Origin: Triticum aestivum
Taxonomy: Eukaryota; Streptophyta; Magnoliopsida; Poales; Poaceae
NCBI RefSeq assembly: GCF_018294505.1
Contig: NC_057811.1
Coordinates: forward strand, 404,886,790-404,950,789
DNA length: 64,000 nucleotides
Direction: 5' to 3'
Shown piece after piece: positions 1 through 10,150 of the stretch. The notes beneath the pieces were generated by a model that saw nothing but the letters and a program-made list of their open reading frames with translations, ran no database searches and was not told the origin of the DNA. A program made the position numbers and the translations under genes. Position 1 is the stretch's first letter. Every line of letters starts with the position of its first letter.

Positions 1-156
1 TTTGTTCTTGCTAGTACAATATTAAAAGCAAATAGTGATAGGCAAAGCGGTAGTAAGTAAAAATAAATAAAAGAGTAATTTTGGAGACTTAGTATTGATG
101 GAAAATAGACCCGAGGGCCATTATAGGTCCACTAGTGTCATCTCTCTTGAAAGCAT

Positions 157-265
157 CACTACTAGGGAAAACCTTATACATAGAGGATTAGCCGTAGCGC
201 GGGTTAGAATGGGGCGCTACTGCTATTTAACAGTAGCGCGTTGTTACCTCGCGCGCTACTGCTAC
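157..265 (+). mobile_element. CACTA terminal fragment inside the gypsy LTR
   Basis: The insert begins with CACTACTAGGGAAAACC, a typical Triticeae CACTA terminal inverted repeat, followed by subterminal GCGCTACTGCTA-type repeats in both orientations. Comparison with the uninterrupted LTR copy near 15800-15830 shows that about 109 bp is extra here. The opposite terminal repeat (ending TAGTG) is missing, so this is a one-ended remnant. Confidence 0.6.
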
Positions 266-810
266 AAATGGTGGGTGAACAAATTACTGTTGGACAATTG
301 ATAGAATTTCACATAGTTATGATGATTATCCATGGCATAATTATTATACAGGCATTACGCCCTTAGACCATTAAACTTACTGACGTCTACTACTATTACT
401 CCACCCCAGGACCGCTATCTGGTAATGCATATCAAAGTTTTAAGTTCATACAAACGGAGTAACGCAACAAGTATGAGGACATAAAGACATAATAAGATCA
501 ATTAATATGACCGAACCCCGTTGTTTTATTCTTAGTAGCAATAACACAATACATGCCTTGGCCCATTCTGTCACTGGGCTAGATCACTGCAAGCTTGAAT
601 CCATTACTATGCACCACTCCCTCTGAAGATCTACTCATCCAATTGGCCAAAGAAGACTTATATATTGGAAAGTAGCTATAAAATTACTCAAAATAGGATT
701 CAAGAGATTCAAAATAGTTCAATGTATAATTTGTTTATAAACCCAAAATTCATCGGATCACAACAAACACACCGCAAAAAATTATTTCAGATTGATCTTA
801 GAGAAGATCA

Positions 811-816
<6 letters not shown>

Positions 817-850
<34 letters not shown>
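817..850. repeat. (AG)17 microsatellite
   Basis: Seventeen uninterrupted AG units within the gypsy LTR. The equivalent place in the LTR at 15387-16970 has only a short GAGAGAGAG run (about 16410), so the tract expanded in this copy. Confidence 0.95.
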
Positions 851-857
<7 letters not shown>

Positions 858-1413
858 TCTAGCTACTGATATGCACCCGTAGGTCCTGTTTGAACTACTC
901 ACACATCATCATGGAGACAACAAGGTTGATGAAGATAGCCTCTCCAATGATTTCCCCCTCCGATAGAGTACCGAAAAGGTCTCCAGACGGGATCGCGGAA
1001 GAACAAAGGCTTGCGGTGGCAGAAGAATTGTTTCGGGTCTCGCTTTGAGGTTTCAGAGTATATGTGAATTTATAGGCTAGGAATTAGGGCAAACAGAGCC
1101 ACGAGGGGGCCACTCAGGTCGGCGTGCCCCCCACTAGGGCACGCCCCTGGCTTGTGGGCTCCTCGTAGGTCTTCTGGTCCTCCTCCAAAACTTCTAGGGT
1201 CTCTTATGTTCCAGAAAAATCACCGTAAAGTTTCATCGTGTTTCGACTTTGGTAGGTATGGTTTTTGTGCGAAAGAAAAAACATGCAAAAACAGGAAGTG
1301 GCACTGAGCACTAAGTTAATAGGTTAGTCAATAAAATCAATATAAAGCATACAAATATCATAATATAATATAATTTAACAATAAAAAATTATAAATACAT
1401 TGGAGACGTATCA

Positions 1414-1869
1414 ACAGATGCAACGCCGCGTACCAGGCCGACTCCGCTTTCCCGCCACCACACATACTAGCGAATCCGGAGCTGGCTACGACGTGGTCCC
1501 TTTACCGGTCGAAGACCACGGCGGAGACGAGCAAGCGCCCTCTCCATCGCCTCGACAAGGAGATCAAGTACGACCAGGAGTGGTCTCTCTGTGAATCCAC
1601 CGCCATTGGCGCCACCAACGCATGCAACCCTCTCCCCTCACCCACGTTCACGGTGGCTACTGCCGCATTGTGCACGGAGCAGGAGCAAGCAGAGAAGATC
1701 CTCCGCGTGCGACATGCCGCGACCGGGAACCCTTGCTGCGACACAGCACCCTACCGCTGCTCGAAGCCCAACTCCGATGACTCCGACAATGGCAACGGCG
1801 ATGATGTCGAGGGTGCCGCCAACCAGTCCGACATGTCCTACGAGGTCACTATCAAGTATAGTGCAGTTT
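1414..1869 (+). pseudogene. Unrecognised C-terminal coding fragment without ATG
   Basis: One reading frame is open from about 1418 to a TAG at 1867-1869, roughly 150 codons, with balanced protein-like composition (for example ...RLDKEIKYDQEWSLCEST...). It ends with an Asp/Ser/Asn-rich tail and the residues TIKYSAV. No in-frame start codon precedes the MATAALC segment near 1653; the upstream side is cut by the gypsy LTR end at 1413. GC content is much higher than in the following 500 bp. This could be the last exon of a gene whose front was lost, or a fragment captured by a transposon. I do not recognise the family and assign no function. Confidence 0.4.
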
Positions 1870-2223
1870 AGTTTTTTTTATGGTTTTAAATTCATCGGAC
1901 AAAATATCGTCCGGTTTTATATAAAAATTATCAAGTTTTAATGAATACCGTCTGGTTTGTTTAAATTTGCATCAAATTCTTTACTTCTGTTAAATTTCCG
2001 AAATGTAATTGGATATTTGCGCCTAGCTTTCGATGGCCGCCTCCCATATACATGTCCGCGGATTGATAACCCTGATCCGTGGACGGATGCGGTGTTCGGT
2101 TTGGGGGTCAGCGTTGGAGATGCCCTTACTACTTTAATCGTTACATGTCTCACTTCTTTCTCTATCCTCTTTTCTTCCGGGGCATCGTAAATTTGATGTG
2201 GCACCTTACCCATGTCACTCTAA
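1870..2223. other. No gene seen; moderately AT-rich
   Basis: This holds short low-identity motifs typical of Tourist-like ends (GTTGGAGATGCCC near 2113) but no second terminal repeat that I can pair with it. The ORFs on both strands overlap each other and look accidental. Confidence 0.5.
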
Positions 2224-2484
2224 TATGCTCCATCCGTTTTTATTTACTTCCCATTTTAGCTTTGGTCAAAGTCAAACTTTGTAAACTTTAACAAAATTTA
2301 TACACAAAAGTATTAACATATACAATAACAAATCAATACCCTTAGATTCATTATTGAGTATACTTTCACATCATGTAGATTTGTTATTATAAATGTTTAT
2401 ATTTTTTTATAAACTTAGTCAAATTTTATGAAGTTTGACTTCAGTCAAATCTAATATGCAGAGTAAATAAAAACGGAGGGAGTA
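2224..2484. mobile_element. Stowaway-like MITE, about 260 bp
   Basis: The left end contains CTCCATCCGTTTTTATTTACT and the right end AGTAAATAAAAACGGAGGGAGTA, forming imperfect terminal inverted repeats of the Mariner/Stowaway type with TA at the borders. The interior is AT-rich and non-coding, and contains a second inverted pair around TTTGGTCAAAGTCAAACTTTG and its partner near 2440. Confidence 0.85.
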
Positions 2485-3128
2485 CTTGCTGTAGTTTTTT
2501 TTTTTTTTGCAACAAAATATACTTGCTGTAGTAGTGCCCTCGTCCCTTTATTGCTCTAGCCCTTCAGATGGAGTAGCCTGTTGCTTTCGCCGTAATGAAA
2601 CGCATGCCGTCTCCAATTTCGGTTAGGCGGCCGAATGCTTGATCGACATTAATTAAGGTCAGGACCAAGGGTTGCTTCAGAGTGCCATTTGCCCGGCTGG
2701 ACCATCGAAGTGCATTCAAAACAGTACCAGTTGGGGCTTTGCGGTTGCCATGCCAACGGTACTACAAGCCTCTTGCGCTATGATTGTAACTCCTCGACAC
2801 GTTTGAAGTATTTGGAGGAAGAAGAATCAAAGGTGATCACAGTGTTTAAAGTGCTGCCGATCTGAGATAGGCAACTAAATGAGTGCAGTCGTGTTAAGTG
2901 ACATACCCATTTAATTCTTATTTGTGAGATGATAGTGCTTATCAACGTATGAGATAAACAAGAATGCAAAAGATACACACACATGCAACCATTTGATTCT
3001 ATAGTTACCCAGACCACCAGGCTTTCATCTAAAATCCCAACTAACACACATACTCCCATGAGAAGATATTGCTGGAGCTCACAACAGATGGATTTGGCGT
3101 GTGAAAATTCCTTTAAAGACTACAGACA
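2485..3128. other. Non-coding stretch, no gene recognised
   Basis: It contains a poly-T run at about 2500 and moderately GC-rich text to 2760. Nothing matches a family I know. The minus-strand ORF at 2778-3059 has no recognisable motif. Confidence 0.4.
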
Positions 3129-3255
3129 TACTCCCTCCGTCCCATAATTCTTATTTTAGATTTGTCTTAATACGGATGTATCTAATATTAAAACGTGACT
3201 TGATACATTCATATTTAGACAAATCTAAGACAAAAATTTTAGGACGGAGGGAGTA
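3129..3255. mobile_element. Stowaway MITE, 127 bp
   Basis: TACTCCCTCCGTCCCATAA at the left and TTAGGACGGAGGGAGTA at the right form the classic Stowaway terminal repeats. The interior is a long imperfect hairpin (ATTTGTCTTAATACGG and TAGACAAATCTAAGAC arms). It is non-coding and would fold on itself as a transcript. Confidence 0.95.
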
Positions 3256-3289
3256 TGTGGCAGCTCTTCCTTGGCTTTGTGCTCACTAG

Positions 3290-3417
3290 GACAACATGCG
3301 GAAGCGAAACTGGGGAGGTTCCCCTCTGCTTCTATAATGATGTTGAAACTGCACATCTTTTGTTCTTCGGTTGTCATGTGGCCAAGGTGGCTTGGGGCGC
3401 ATTGGTGTTCTTCTGAC
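3290..3417 (+). mobile_element. LINE zf-RVT-like scrap
   Basis: A short frame near 3318-3417 reads PLCFYNDVETAHLLFFGC followed by HVAKVAWG. This matches the Cys-x-x..His-x4-Cys style of the zinc-binding domain at the C-terminus of plant LINE reverse transcriptases. One of the usual leading cysteines is absent. It is about 40 codons and ends at a TGA. It is too short to classify further. Confidence 0.45.
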
Positions 3418-3420
3418 TAA

Positions 3421-3820
3421 GAGCAACTCCAACAAAGTGATAATAGTGACAATCTTCATATTCAAAAGAGCGATTCATATGCATTATGTAGGCTATCAAA
3501 GTGATGCGCAAATTCAGTTTCACTAAATAGGCAACCTCCATAATCGTGGGACCTGCTCGTCAATGGGACATCATTATTCCCAACCTCCATGCCATCCCAC
3601 TTGAGATGGAGACCATGTGAAAGTTTCTTTCTTGCCTCATGCAACTGACATACGAAGTGTGCTTTAAAAGACGGCCTCAAGATGTCAAATATGGTGACTC
3701 GGAGGTCATATATGGAGGGCGCTAAATAAATTACGGCAATTCTGCTAGAGTACCGTTTTTCGGCCTATTGGCGGTTATTATGGCGATTTGCCTAATCCGG
3801 CGACTCTCCTAGAGTTCCTC
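3421..3820. mobile_element. Tourist-like MITE, 400 bp, TAA target duplication
   Basis: The element starts GAGCAACTCCAAC and ends with the near-complement of it (reverse complement GAGGAACTCTAGG). It is flanked by TAA at 3418-3420 and 3821-3823. TIR style and a 3-bp TWA duplication fit PIF/Harbinger (Tourist). The minus-strand ORF inside has no known motif. Confidence 0.65.
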
Positions 3821-3823
3821 TAA

Positions 3824-4561
3824 GAGCAGCTCTAGCTTTTTCCCAAAAATACTTAATCGTCTCACAAAAATATAGGAGATTAATCTCTACCTAGACTTTT
3901 CGCCTTCTTCGACCGCCAGCATCTTCTTCGAGTCTGTCGACGCTGACCGGAGCCGCCTTCTTCGACTGCCAACCGATGATCCTCGCCATCAGCACGGCGT
4001 TCTTCGAGTTCGTCTTCAATGATCACGCAGTTGAAAAAAACCATGCCAAGCTAGCCCGCCTCGGCACAGAGAAGAATGAGGGGTACGGCAAGCTACTTAT
4101 GGTGTCGGAGGACCGGGAGGAGGACAAGAATTCATTTTGCCGGGCCACCGCCAACGACGATAAGGCCGTCCCCTTCAATAAGGCGATCGATATCCCCTCT
4201 GACTCTTCAGACTCTTAACCACCTCAACAACAAATAGAGCTAGCTGATCGATAATGTGTAGGAGGTAGGTCGAACGTAGTGTTAGTTTGATGTCGGTTTT
4301 ATCGAAATGTAGTATGCATGGAATGTTTAATTATGATTTGTGCAATGCTAATCTAGTACCGGTACCAAAATTTGGAATGAAGTAGTTTAACTACATGTTT
4401 GAAATAAATTTGTGTGGAAAAATGTGTTTAAATTTTGTAGGGACTAAAATTATAGGGGATCTGCTAGCTGCCAAACTGTGATTTTCCTAAACCTATTTTA
4501 ATAAAGTATGATAGGGAGCATTGTTGGCGGTTTTATTATAAAAAATCTGCTAGAGATGCCC
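3824..4561. mobile_element. Tourist-like element, 738 bp, possible captured sequence
   Basis: The left terminus is GAGCAGCTCTAGC and the right terminus, reverse complemented, is GGGCATCTCTAGC. TAA lies at 3821-3823 and 4562-4564. The interior has a GC-rich, protein-like stretch (ORF 3976-4218, 80 aa, ending in an acidic/serine tail DSSDS) bounded by AT-rich ends. This could be a degenerate Harbinger accessory ORF or a captured gene piece; I cannot name it. It shares one TAA with the MITE to its left. Confidence 0.6.
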
Positions 4562-4632
4562 TAAGAAGCCTAGAGCAAATCTAGTAGATCCCATATTTTA
4601 AAGCTGTAAAACGTATTTTGTATCTGAAAAGT

Positions 4633-4775
4633 TACACCCTCCATTCACCATTATAAGATGTTTTGAATATTTTAATAAGGGCTACATACGGACTAGAATA
4701 AGTAATCAAACATACTAAAACGTGTCTACATACATCTAAGTTAGGAAAATGTCGGAACATGAAGGGAGGGAGTAT
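4633..4775. mobile_element. Stowaway-like MITE, about 143 bp
   Basis: The ends TACACCCTCCATTCACCATT and CATGAAGGGAGGGAGTA are imperfect inverted repeats. The interior resembles the Stowaway group with ...TTATAAGATGTTTTGAATATTT. It is diverged, so it is an old copy. Confidence 0.75.
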
Positions 4776-5900
4776 ATTTTTTATGGGATTAAGCTTTTCT
4801 TCATTTAGTAGACCCCTAAACTTCATTCCCCAAACCAAGTTGACCCCGCATGAAAAGCGCTCTTTATCTTCTTCCTTTTTTTCTTCTTCCTTCCACACGG
4901 CAAACAATGATTGCTCGGCACTAGATGATGTCTATGAGTTAGCAAGGGCCTAAGATAGATGATCCGCAAAAGTAACTCGATAGAGTCTCACCTACTGTGA
5001 CGTACACATATGATGAAAGAGATGAGAGAGTGGGAGAAATATGCCCTCCACGGGCCACGTTTTGGGCGCTTGTTGTCAAGAGTCTGCCATGCTACTGCCA
5101 TACCAATCACACTGTCACCAACCACGGCAACGCCACCGCCGACAACCAATGCCCTTTGTTGTCTGCCAGCGCCGCGCCATCGCTAATAACCACTTATAGG
5201 GTGGGTTTTTCAGGGGATCTCTCGGAGATGCTCACCTGCAAACCTCCCCCAAAATTATATGCACACCTTGTATAACCACTTTTAGGGGGAGTTTTTATGG
5301 TCATTTATCGGAGATGCTCTTACACCCTAGTGGTTGTCTTTTGTCCCATAGGAAGTGGTTTGGACTTGTTGTGCTAGCATTATTGTGTTTTTACTCCTAA
5401 GTAAGGGTTTCGAGCGCCGACATCTGTTAGTGGGGTTTCCGATAGCGCCTCGAGCTCATGTTTGTCTTTTCCCATTCTCCTTTGTGAAATGGGAATGGGC
5501 CAGTTCCGAAATGCTCTAAATGACATGCATGTCTTCTAAATCAACTAAGATATACTTATTTTGAAGTCGTAAACGATCCCATCAATTGAATACAATCAAA
5601 TTTAGGCAATCACACATTTCCAAAACTATTTGCGACTTTTGTCTTATGGATATGCAATTGGCTAGTTCTACATTTGTACAACTAAAATTGCACATATTTT
5701 TTTGTGCAATTTTAAGCCTTACATCACTTAACTTGATCGGTGTGCAAATAACAACATGTTTTAAAATGGCAAATCTGTATGTTTTGATATTCCATGCCCA
5801 CTTAAGTCTTAAATTGTCGGGCAAGTTAATGATGTCAGGTCCATGTATAAAAGTTGGCATTCCAAAAGTTTCCCCCATTCACTCTTCCCAAATCAGAATG
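4776..5900. other. No gene recognised; probable decayed MITE ends
   Basis: Tourist-style ends appear in one orientation (CGGAGATGCTCAC near 5224, CGGAGATGCTCTTAC near 5309), suggesting nested remnants. ORFs at 4997-5275 and 5586-5942 carry no motif I recognise. Confidence 0.4.
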
Positions 5901-6183
5901 TACTCCCTTTTTTTTACTCCTCATATTATGTTTGTCTTATGATCAAACTTTGTAAAATCCATCCAAATTTATATTAAGAATATCAACATCTACAACACTA
6001 AATAATACAAATATGAAATTTATATTTCATAATGAACCTAATGGTGTTAATTTGTACGTAAAAAATTTACTAATATTAATTTGGTATTGTGGATGTTGAT
6101 AATGTATTTATAAACATGGTCAAAGTTCAGAAATTTTGACTTAAGATAAACTTAATATGTGAGGTAAAAAAAACAGGAGAGTA
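5901..6183. mobile_element. Stowaway-like MITE, about 283 bp
   Basis: TACTCCCTTTTTTTTACTCC at the left pairs with the ...AAACAGGAGAGTA end. The interior contains the GATCAAACTTTGTAAAATCC and CAAAGTTCAGAAATTTTGAC arms, like the MITE at 2224-2484. The two appear to belong to the same group, this copy being more diverged. Confidence 0.75.
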
Positions 6184-6467
6184 AGTCGCCTGATGATGCC
6201 GGTTACAGTTACGTTTCAGCTTGCTGCATGATTTTTTCAATAAAAAATATAAATTAAAATCAAGAAGATATCGGTTAAATTCGGCCTCTGCACCAGAATA
6301 ATCTCAAGAGCTACTTAATACATCACGCATGCACATAGTTGGTGTATATATTTATATTACTAAAGAAGAAGAAAAATGGCCAACGACACTGCTCAGCAAA
6401 CAACTCCAACAACCATTAATGAAATGGCATCATGCAAATTGGATTCGCCTCACATGTCTAATCAGCA
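6184..6467. other. AT-rich spacer, nothing recognised
   Basis: AT-rich sequence between a MITE and the decayed minus-strand coding fragment. It might be the 3' untranslated region of that fragment, which ends at 6468; no poly(A) signal is clear. Confidence 0.3.
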
Positions 6468-6862
6468 CTAACAGAGATAACCCCTTGAGGATCAACTGCA
6501 TATATAACAGTCTCCCCGATATTACTGGTAGGGACCTGCTCCTCATATACTACATATGCCATGTTATGATCAGGTGGTGTTGGTGCATCTCGTTTCATTG
6601 TAATGAGCTTAACAGATCCCTTGTGATCAAACTCCTTAATAATTTCCTAACCATTGCATTGGTATCAAGAAGCTCCAATCCTGCTACCATTTTCCTCTTC
6701 CCTAACATAATAGAGAAAGACATTTCTACCAAAGCCGTGAACATCTCTACCATTTTCCTCTTCCCTAACATAATAGAGAAAGACATTTCTACCAAAGGAG
6801 TATGTAATTTTGGGGTTGCAACCTTACATCCCAAATGTGACCCTCATCCAAACTACACATAA
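6468..6862 (-). pseudogene. Decayed unidentified coding fragment with in-frame 63-bp duplication
   Basis: Read on the minus strand, the last part ends ...YAVDPQGVISVSAD and a TAG whose complement is at about 6468-6470. Upstream come KLITMKRDAPTPP and, further upstream in the same frame but across two stop codons, FGRNVFLYYVREEENG. That last segment is present twice because of a 63-bp tandem repeat (copies starting at 6684 and 6747); 63 is a multiple of three, so the frame survives. Composition is protein-like, unlike the plus-strand ORF of 177 codons that overlaps it. I do not recognise the family; it could be a host gene relic or part of a MULE-type transposon. Confidence 0.45.
6684..6809. 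repeat. 63-bp tandem duplication, two copies
   Basis: The block starting CTACCATTTTCCTCTTCCCT at 6684 recurs at 6747 with nearly complete identity and then diverges. It corresponds to a 21-residue repeat in the minus-strand coding fragment. Confidence 0.9.
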
Positions 6863-7622
6863 AAATAAAAATAAAATAATTTATTAACTACACAGTAACA
6901 CATTAAGTCTAATTGGTACAAAATTTGACAGATTATTTAAATCCTAAATTACAGATCTTAAGTAATTACTTACAATAGTAAATAACTAAATCCTTATTCA
7001 AAAGGACTACATACTAACACTAAAGTTCTCTGGTTAACGACAACAGTGAACCTGGTAAAAAAGATTGCAACCATTGTCAATTACCTACGTTATCTCAATG
7101 GTACTTGCCTCTAGTTACCAACAAATTCCGAATTCAGAAACCCTAAGATTGAACGAAACCCTAAATTCCCAAATTGATGCTCTGAACCCTAATTCCCGAT
7201 GGGCACTACTACTTGATGAAACAAAAGGGGGCGGAGAACTTACTCCCTATCGGGGTGCGGACCACTGCATGCGTTGGCAGATGCAATGACCGAAAGATTG
7301 AACAGTTGCCCGCCTCTGAATCATCCTACCTACCGCTTGGTGCTGCCGCCTCCTCCGAAGAGCAGTAGAGAGAGCGGGAGCGGGGAGGAAGAAGGGGAGA
7401 ATGGGAGCGGGAGATAGAGGATTTTGAAAGTGCTCGAGACTAATCAGTGCATCTGACTAAGCCGTTAACGGACGTTGCACAACACCGTCATCCCCTCATC
7501 ATGTCAACCTGACAAGCGGGCCTAATCTGTCGTAGTAATACATACAAACGCGCTCAACGCGTTCGGTGAAAATTTAACATTTTCATCGACGGTTTTCTAG
7601 TTTTATGCGATTGACTCGTCTA
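6863..7622 (-). other. Possible 5' end and introns of the decayed minus-strand fragment
   Basis: In minus orientation, 7440-7300 is a CT-rich leader (CTCTATCTCCCGCTCCC) like a plant 5' untranslated region. It is followed by a CGGTAGGTAGG donor-like site, then AT-rich sequence. A TTTTTATGTGTAG acceptor-like site lies near 6856, just before the coding fragment. Exon borders cannot be fixed without a transcript or a homologue. Confidence 0.3.
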
Positions 7623-7630
7623 AAGCTAGA

Positions 7631-8042
7631 TGGGGAAATACCAGGTGCTCCCATCCTTGGGGTGCTGCCCATGCCCCAACTTTCAAAAAAAATGTTTCAA
7701 AAATTCGCGAAAAAAATGTGAATGGTCATAAGGAATGTGACTACAACCCTTAAATGTTTCATGTCCAAACTTGAAATGCACATTGAGAAACAAAAAAAGA
7801 CTAATCCATCTACGAATAGTGTCAATGTTGTTTTTGTCTTTTCTTAACACTATTCATGCTAGATTTTACATTTTTGTTTCTCGATGTGCATTTGGAGTTA
7901 GGACCTGAAATTTGTAGGAGTTGTAGTTCACATTGCTTATAAACATTCACAATTTTCCAGAAATTTTAAAACATTCAAAATGATTATTTAAAGTTGGAGC
8001 ATGCGAAGCACCCCGAGGATGGGAGCATCTGATATTTCCCCG
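7631..8042. mobile_element. 412-bp MITE with ~37-bp terminal inverted repeats
   Basis: The left end GGGGAAATACCAGGTGC... and the right end, reverse complemented GGGGAAATATCAGATGC..., pair over about 37 bp with a few mismatches. AAGCTAGA flanks both sides (7623-7630 and 8043-8050), an 8-bp duplication, or 9 bp with one mismatch. Long repeats with an 8-9 bp duplication point to a Mutator-like or hAT-like non-autonomous element. A second inverted pair (around 7770 and 7880) lies inside; there is no coding sequence. Confidence 0.75.
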
Positions 8043-8050
8043 AAGCTAGA

Positions 8051-8660
8051 ACTCCTGAGAGTTTGGCCCATTCACTCTGATTGTGTTAACCGGATTGTCA
8101 GTCGTCCGATGACACCTGGTACCCTTACGTCTCAGCTTGGTGCATGCAACCGTGCACCGGCATTAGTCCATGCTCCATGGAAAGCTAGCCACGGGTCTGC
8201 TCTGCTGTCTAAGTCTAACTGCATGATGGCAGCGATCGAACCAGTGCAGGCGGAGATAATATTCGGAGATCGAGGCCGGTGTGCGCGTGACGTGACGAGC
8301 AACCGTGGAAACGCTGTGCCGCGCGTACTTGACAAGGCTCCCCTCGCAACAGCCAGTTTTGACGATGGCGACGAGACGAAAAGGCGAGAAAGTACGAGAG
8401 GATCCCGGCGAGCTGGCTGGTGCGGTCAGCCAACGGCGGGAGGCGGGGACGGCGTCCACCTCGCGTGGAAGCTCGGAACTCTGCGTTGACACGCGAAAGT
8501 ACGAGAGGATCCCGGCGAAGTGGCGGGCGCGGCAGCCAACGACGGGAGGCGGGGAGCAGCGTCAACCTCGCGTGGAAGCTTGGAACTCTGGTTCGTAGCC
8601 TCGTAGGTCTTGAAATTTCCGCGGCAGCGCCTGATGCAAATAAGTATACCTAGGATTATT
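8051..8660. other. GC-rich unique-looking stretch with a tandem duplication
   Basis: High GC, no recognisable protein motif in any frame. It contains the 107-bp tandem repeat listed separately. It could be a promoter/first-exon relic. Confidence 0.35.
8389..8600. repeat. 107-bp GC-rich tandem duplication, two copies
   Basis: AAAGTACGAGAGGATCCCGG occurs at 8389 and 8496. The following text (GCCAACG.CGGGAGGCGGGG and CCTCGCGTGGAAGCT.GGAACTCTG) is shared with scattered differences. The period is not a multiple of three, so the overlapping ORFs on both strands change frame between copies. Confidence 0.85.
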
Positions 8661-10150
8661 ATTTTTTGAGAATTAACAGAGAGCTGTTAATTTTCACACA
8701 AAAAAAACAGAGAGCTGTTAAGATTCCGTTGCAGAAGAAGAAGCCGATGGCTGAGACTGCTCGGTTTATTTAAGGAAAACCGAGCGAAAACTTATACATA
8801 GGACACATCACTCATAATATTTGGCTAAACTATGTCTAAAGCACACAAGACATACAAAAGTGCCAAAAGGCCGGGCCAACACAATACAAACAGAAAGGCA
8901 CATCGCCGAGGAGGTCAGTTTCATCGTACATCGCCACCCGCGCTCGTGGCCCGATGACGTCGACTTAACCGGGACTTCACCCAAGAGGACTATTTCGTCG
9001 TACTGATCATGACCACCACAGGCATGTTGGACGCCTTCTCAACACCGAAGAGAGAAGACATCCGATAGAGGGGCATGCATCTGCCGCTCTAATCCCGAGA
9101 GGACGACCAATCTGACTTGTCTCGCGCTGCCCACATCAAGAGTGCTTCAATCGCGCAACACCGCTAGCCAACTGCTGGCCACAACCTGATGCACCACCAT
9201 GGACATCTCGCCATTGGAAGCTCCCGGCCAACCACTCAACCACAGACAAGGTGCTTCTCCCAGGAGGTCAAATATCCAAAACGATCCTTCAGTCGAAGAA
9301 GCAACGCCTAGAGCGTAGCCATCGCCGGTCCGACGTGCGGATCTCGGTTTTCATCTGGAGACTAGATCTCTAGAATAGGACAGGTGTGAAAACTTCTCGG
9401 TCATGCCTTCAACAAGGAAGCAACATTCACAGGAGTTGCCATCACCGACTAAGAGCCAGACTTTCATCCGAAGAAAGGTGCACCTGTGCCAGGGACCTCA
9501 CCCCGGACGCACTCACCACTAGATCTAGAGTCGGCCGCCCCTTCCATCCTGGACGGAGCATGAATGGCGATGCCGCTGCACCACCCGAGAACCCAGTGCC
9601 CAGGACACGGTGTGCCCAGACCGGGCTCATCACCGCTGCGGCCCGTACGAGCATGATTTGGCTGGCCCAAGCAGCCACCGCACGTCCACCCAACGCATCT
9701 CCGCGTTGCCACATCCAGCGGCACCACCTCTGGGCACCAGTCCGCTCCGACCACTACGGCCATAGCCTAGGCCACCGCCACGACGGGCACGCACGAGCTC
9801 AGATCTAGCCCTAGCTGCCCGCTACCACCACCTCTTGCCAACCGCGACGTACCACTACACTGCAGTACAGGCACCACACGGCCGCACACCGACGACCACA
9901 GTAGCATTGGCTTAGGCATCCTCAGACGGCGAGCACAACACGACCTAGCGGCCACGCGCGCAGGGGAGCCGACCAAGAGAAATGACCCGCTACCGCTGTC
10001 ACTAGAGCTTGTCCGGCTTCGTCGACGGCGCCTCCGGGGTGGCGAGACAGAAAGGGAGGGGAGGGAGGAGGCGGCGGCAACTAGGGTTCGCCTCCGTGTT
10101 GCCGAAAAAGGGCGGCGCAGGGGTGGGGGGCTATATTCTGAAGGATATGG
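8661..10150. other. Unclassified repeat-like sequence, no supported gene
   Basis: The left border has a hairpin (GCTCGGTTT...AAACCGAGC, about 8759-8785). The stretch then becomes steadily more GC-rich and ends near 10100 with a leader-like AACTAGGGTTCGCCTCCG read in either direction. ORFs on both strands overlap and have biased arginine/alanine composition. It could be a non-LTR or non-autonomous element in minus orientation. Confidence 0.35.

Larger units (their letters stand above)
1..1413 (-). mobile_element. Partial gypsy LTR (family A), cut by window edge
   Basis: The right end reads ...GGAGACGTATCA, the reverse complement of the TGATACGTCTCC start of Triticeae gypsy LTRs. The stretch matches the better-preserved LTR at 15387-16970 in order, for example the shared blocks around 270-300 and 15825-15855 and the shared text on bases missing from the GC-rich leader. 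It therefore lies in minus orientation and its 3' end is outside the window. Right of 1413 there is no polypurine tract, so this is a solo LTR or a deletion remnant rather than the edge of an intact element. It contains a CACTA scrap (157-265) and a (GA)n tract (817-850). Confidence 0.8.

Noticed and set aside
6329..6862. 177-codon plus-strand ORF
   Set aside because: Antisense shadow of the better-supported minus-strand coding fragment; its repeat comes from the 63-bp duplication.
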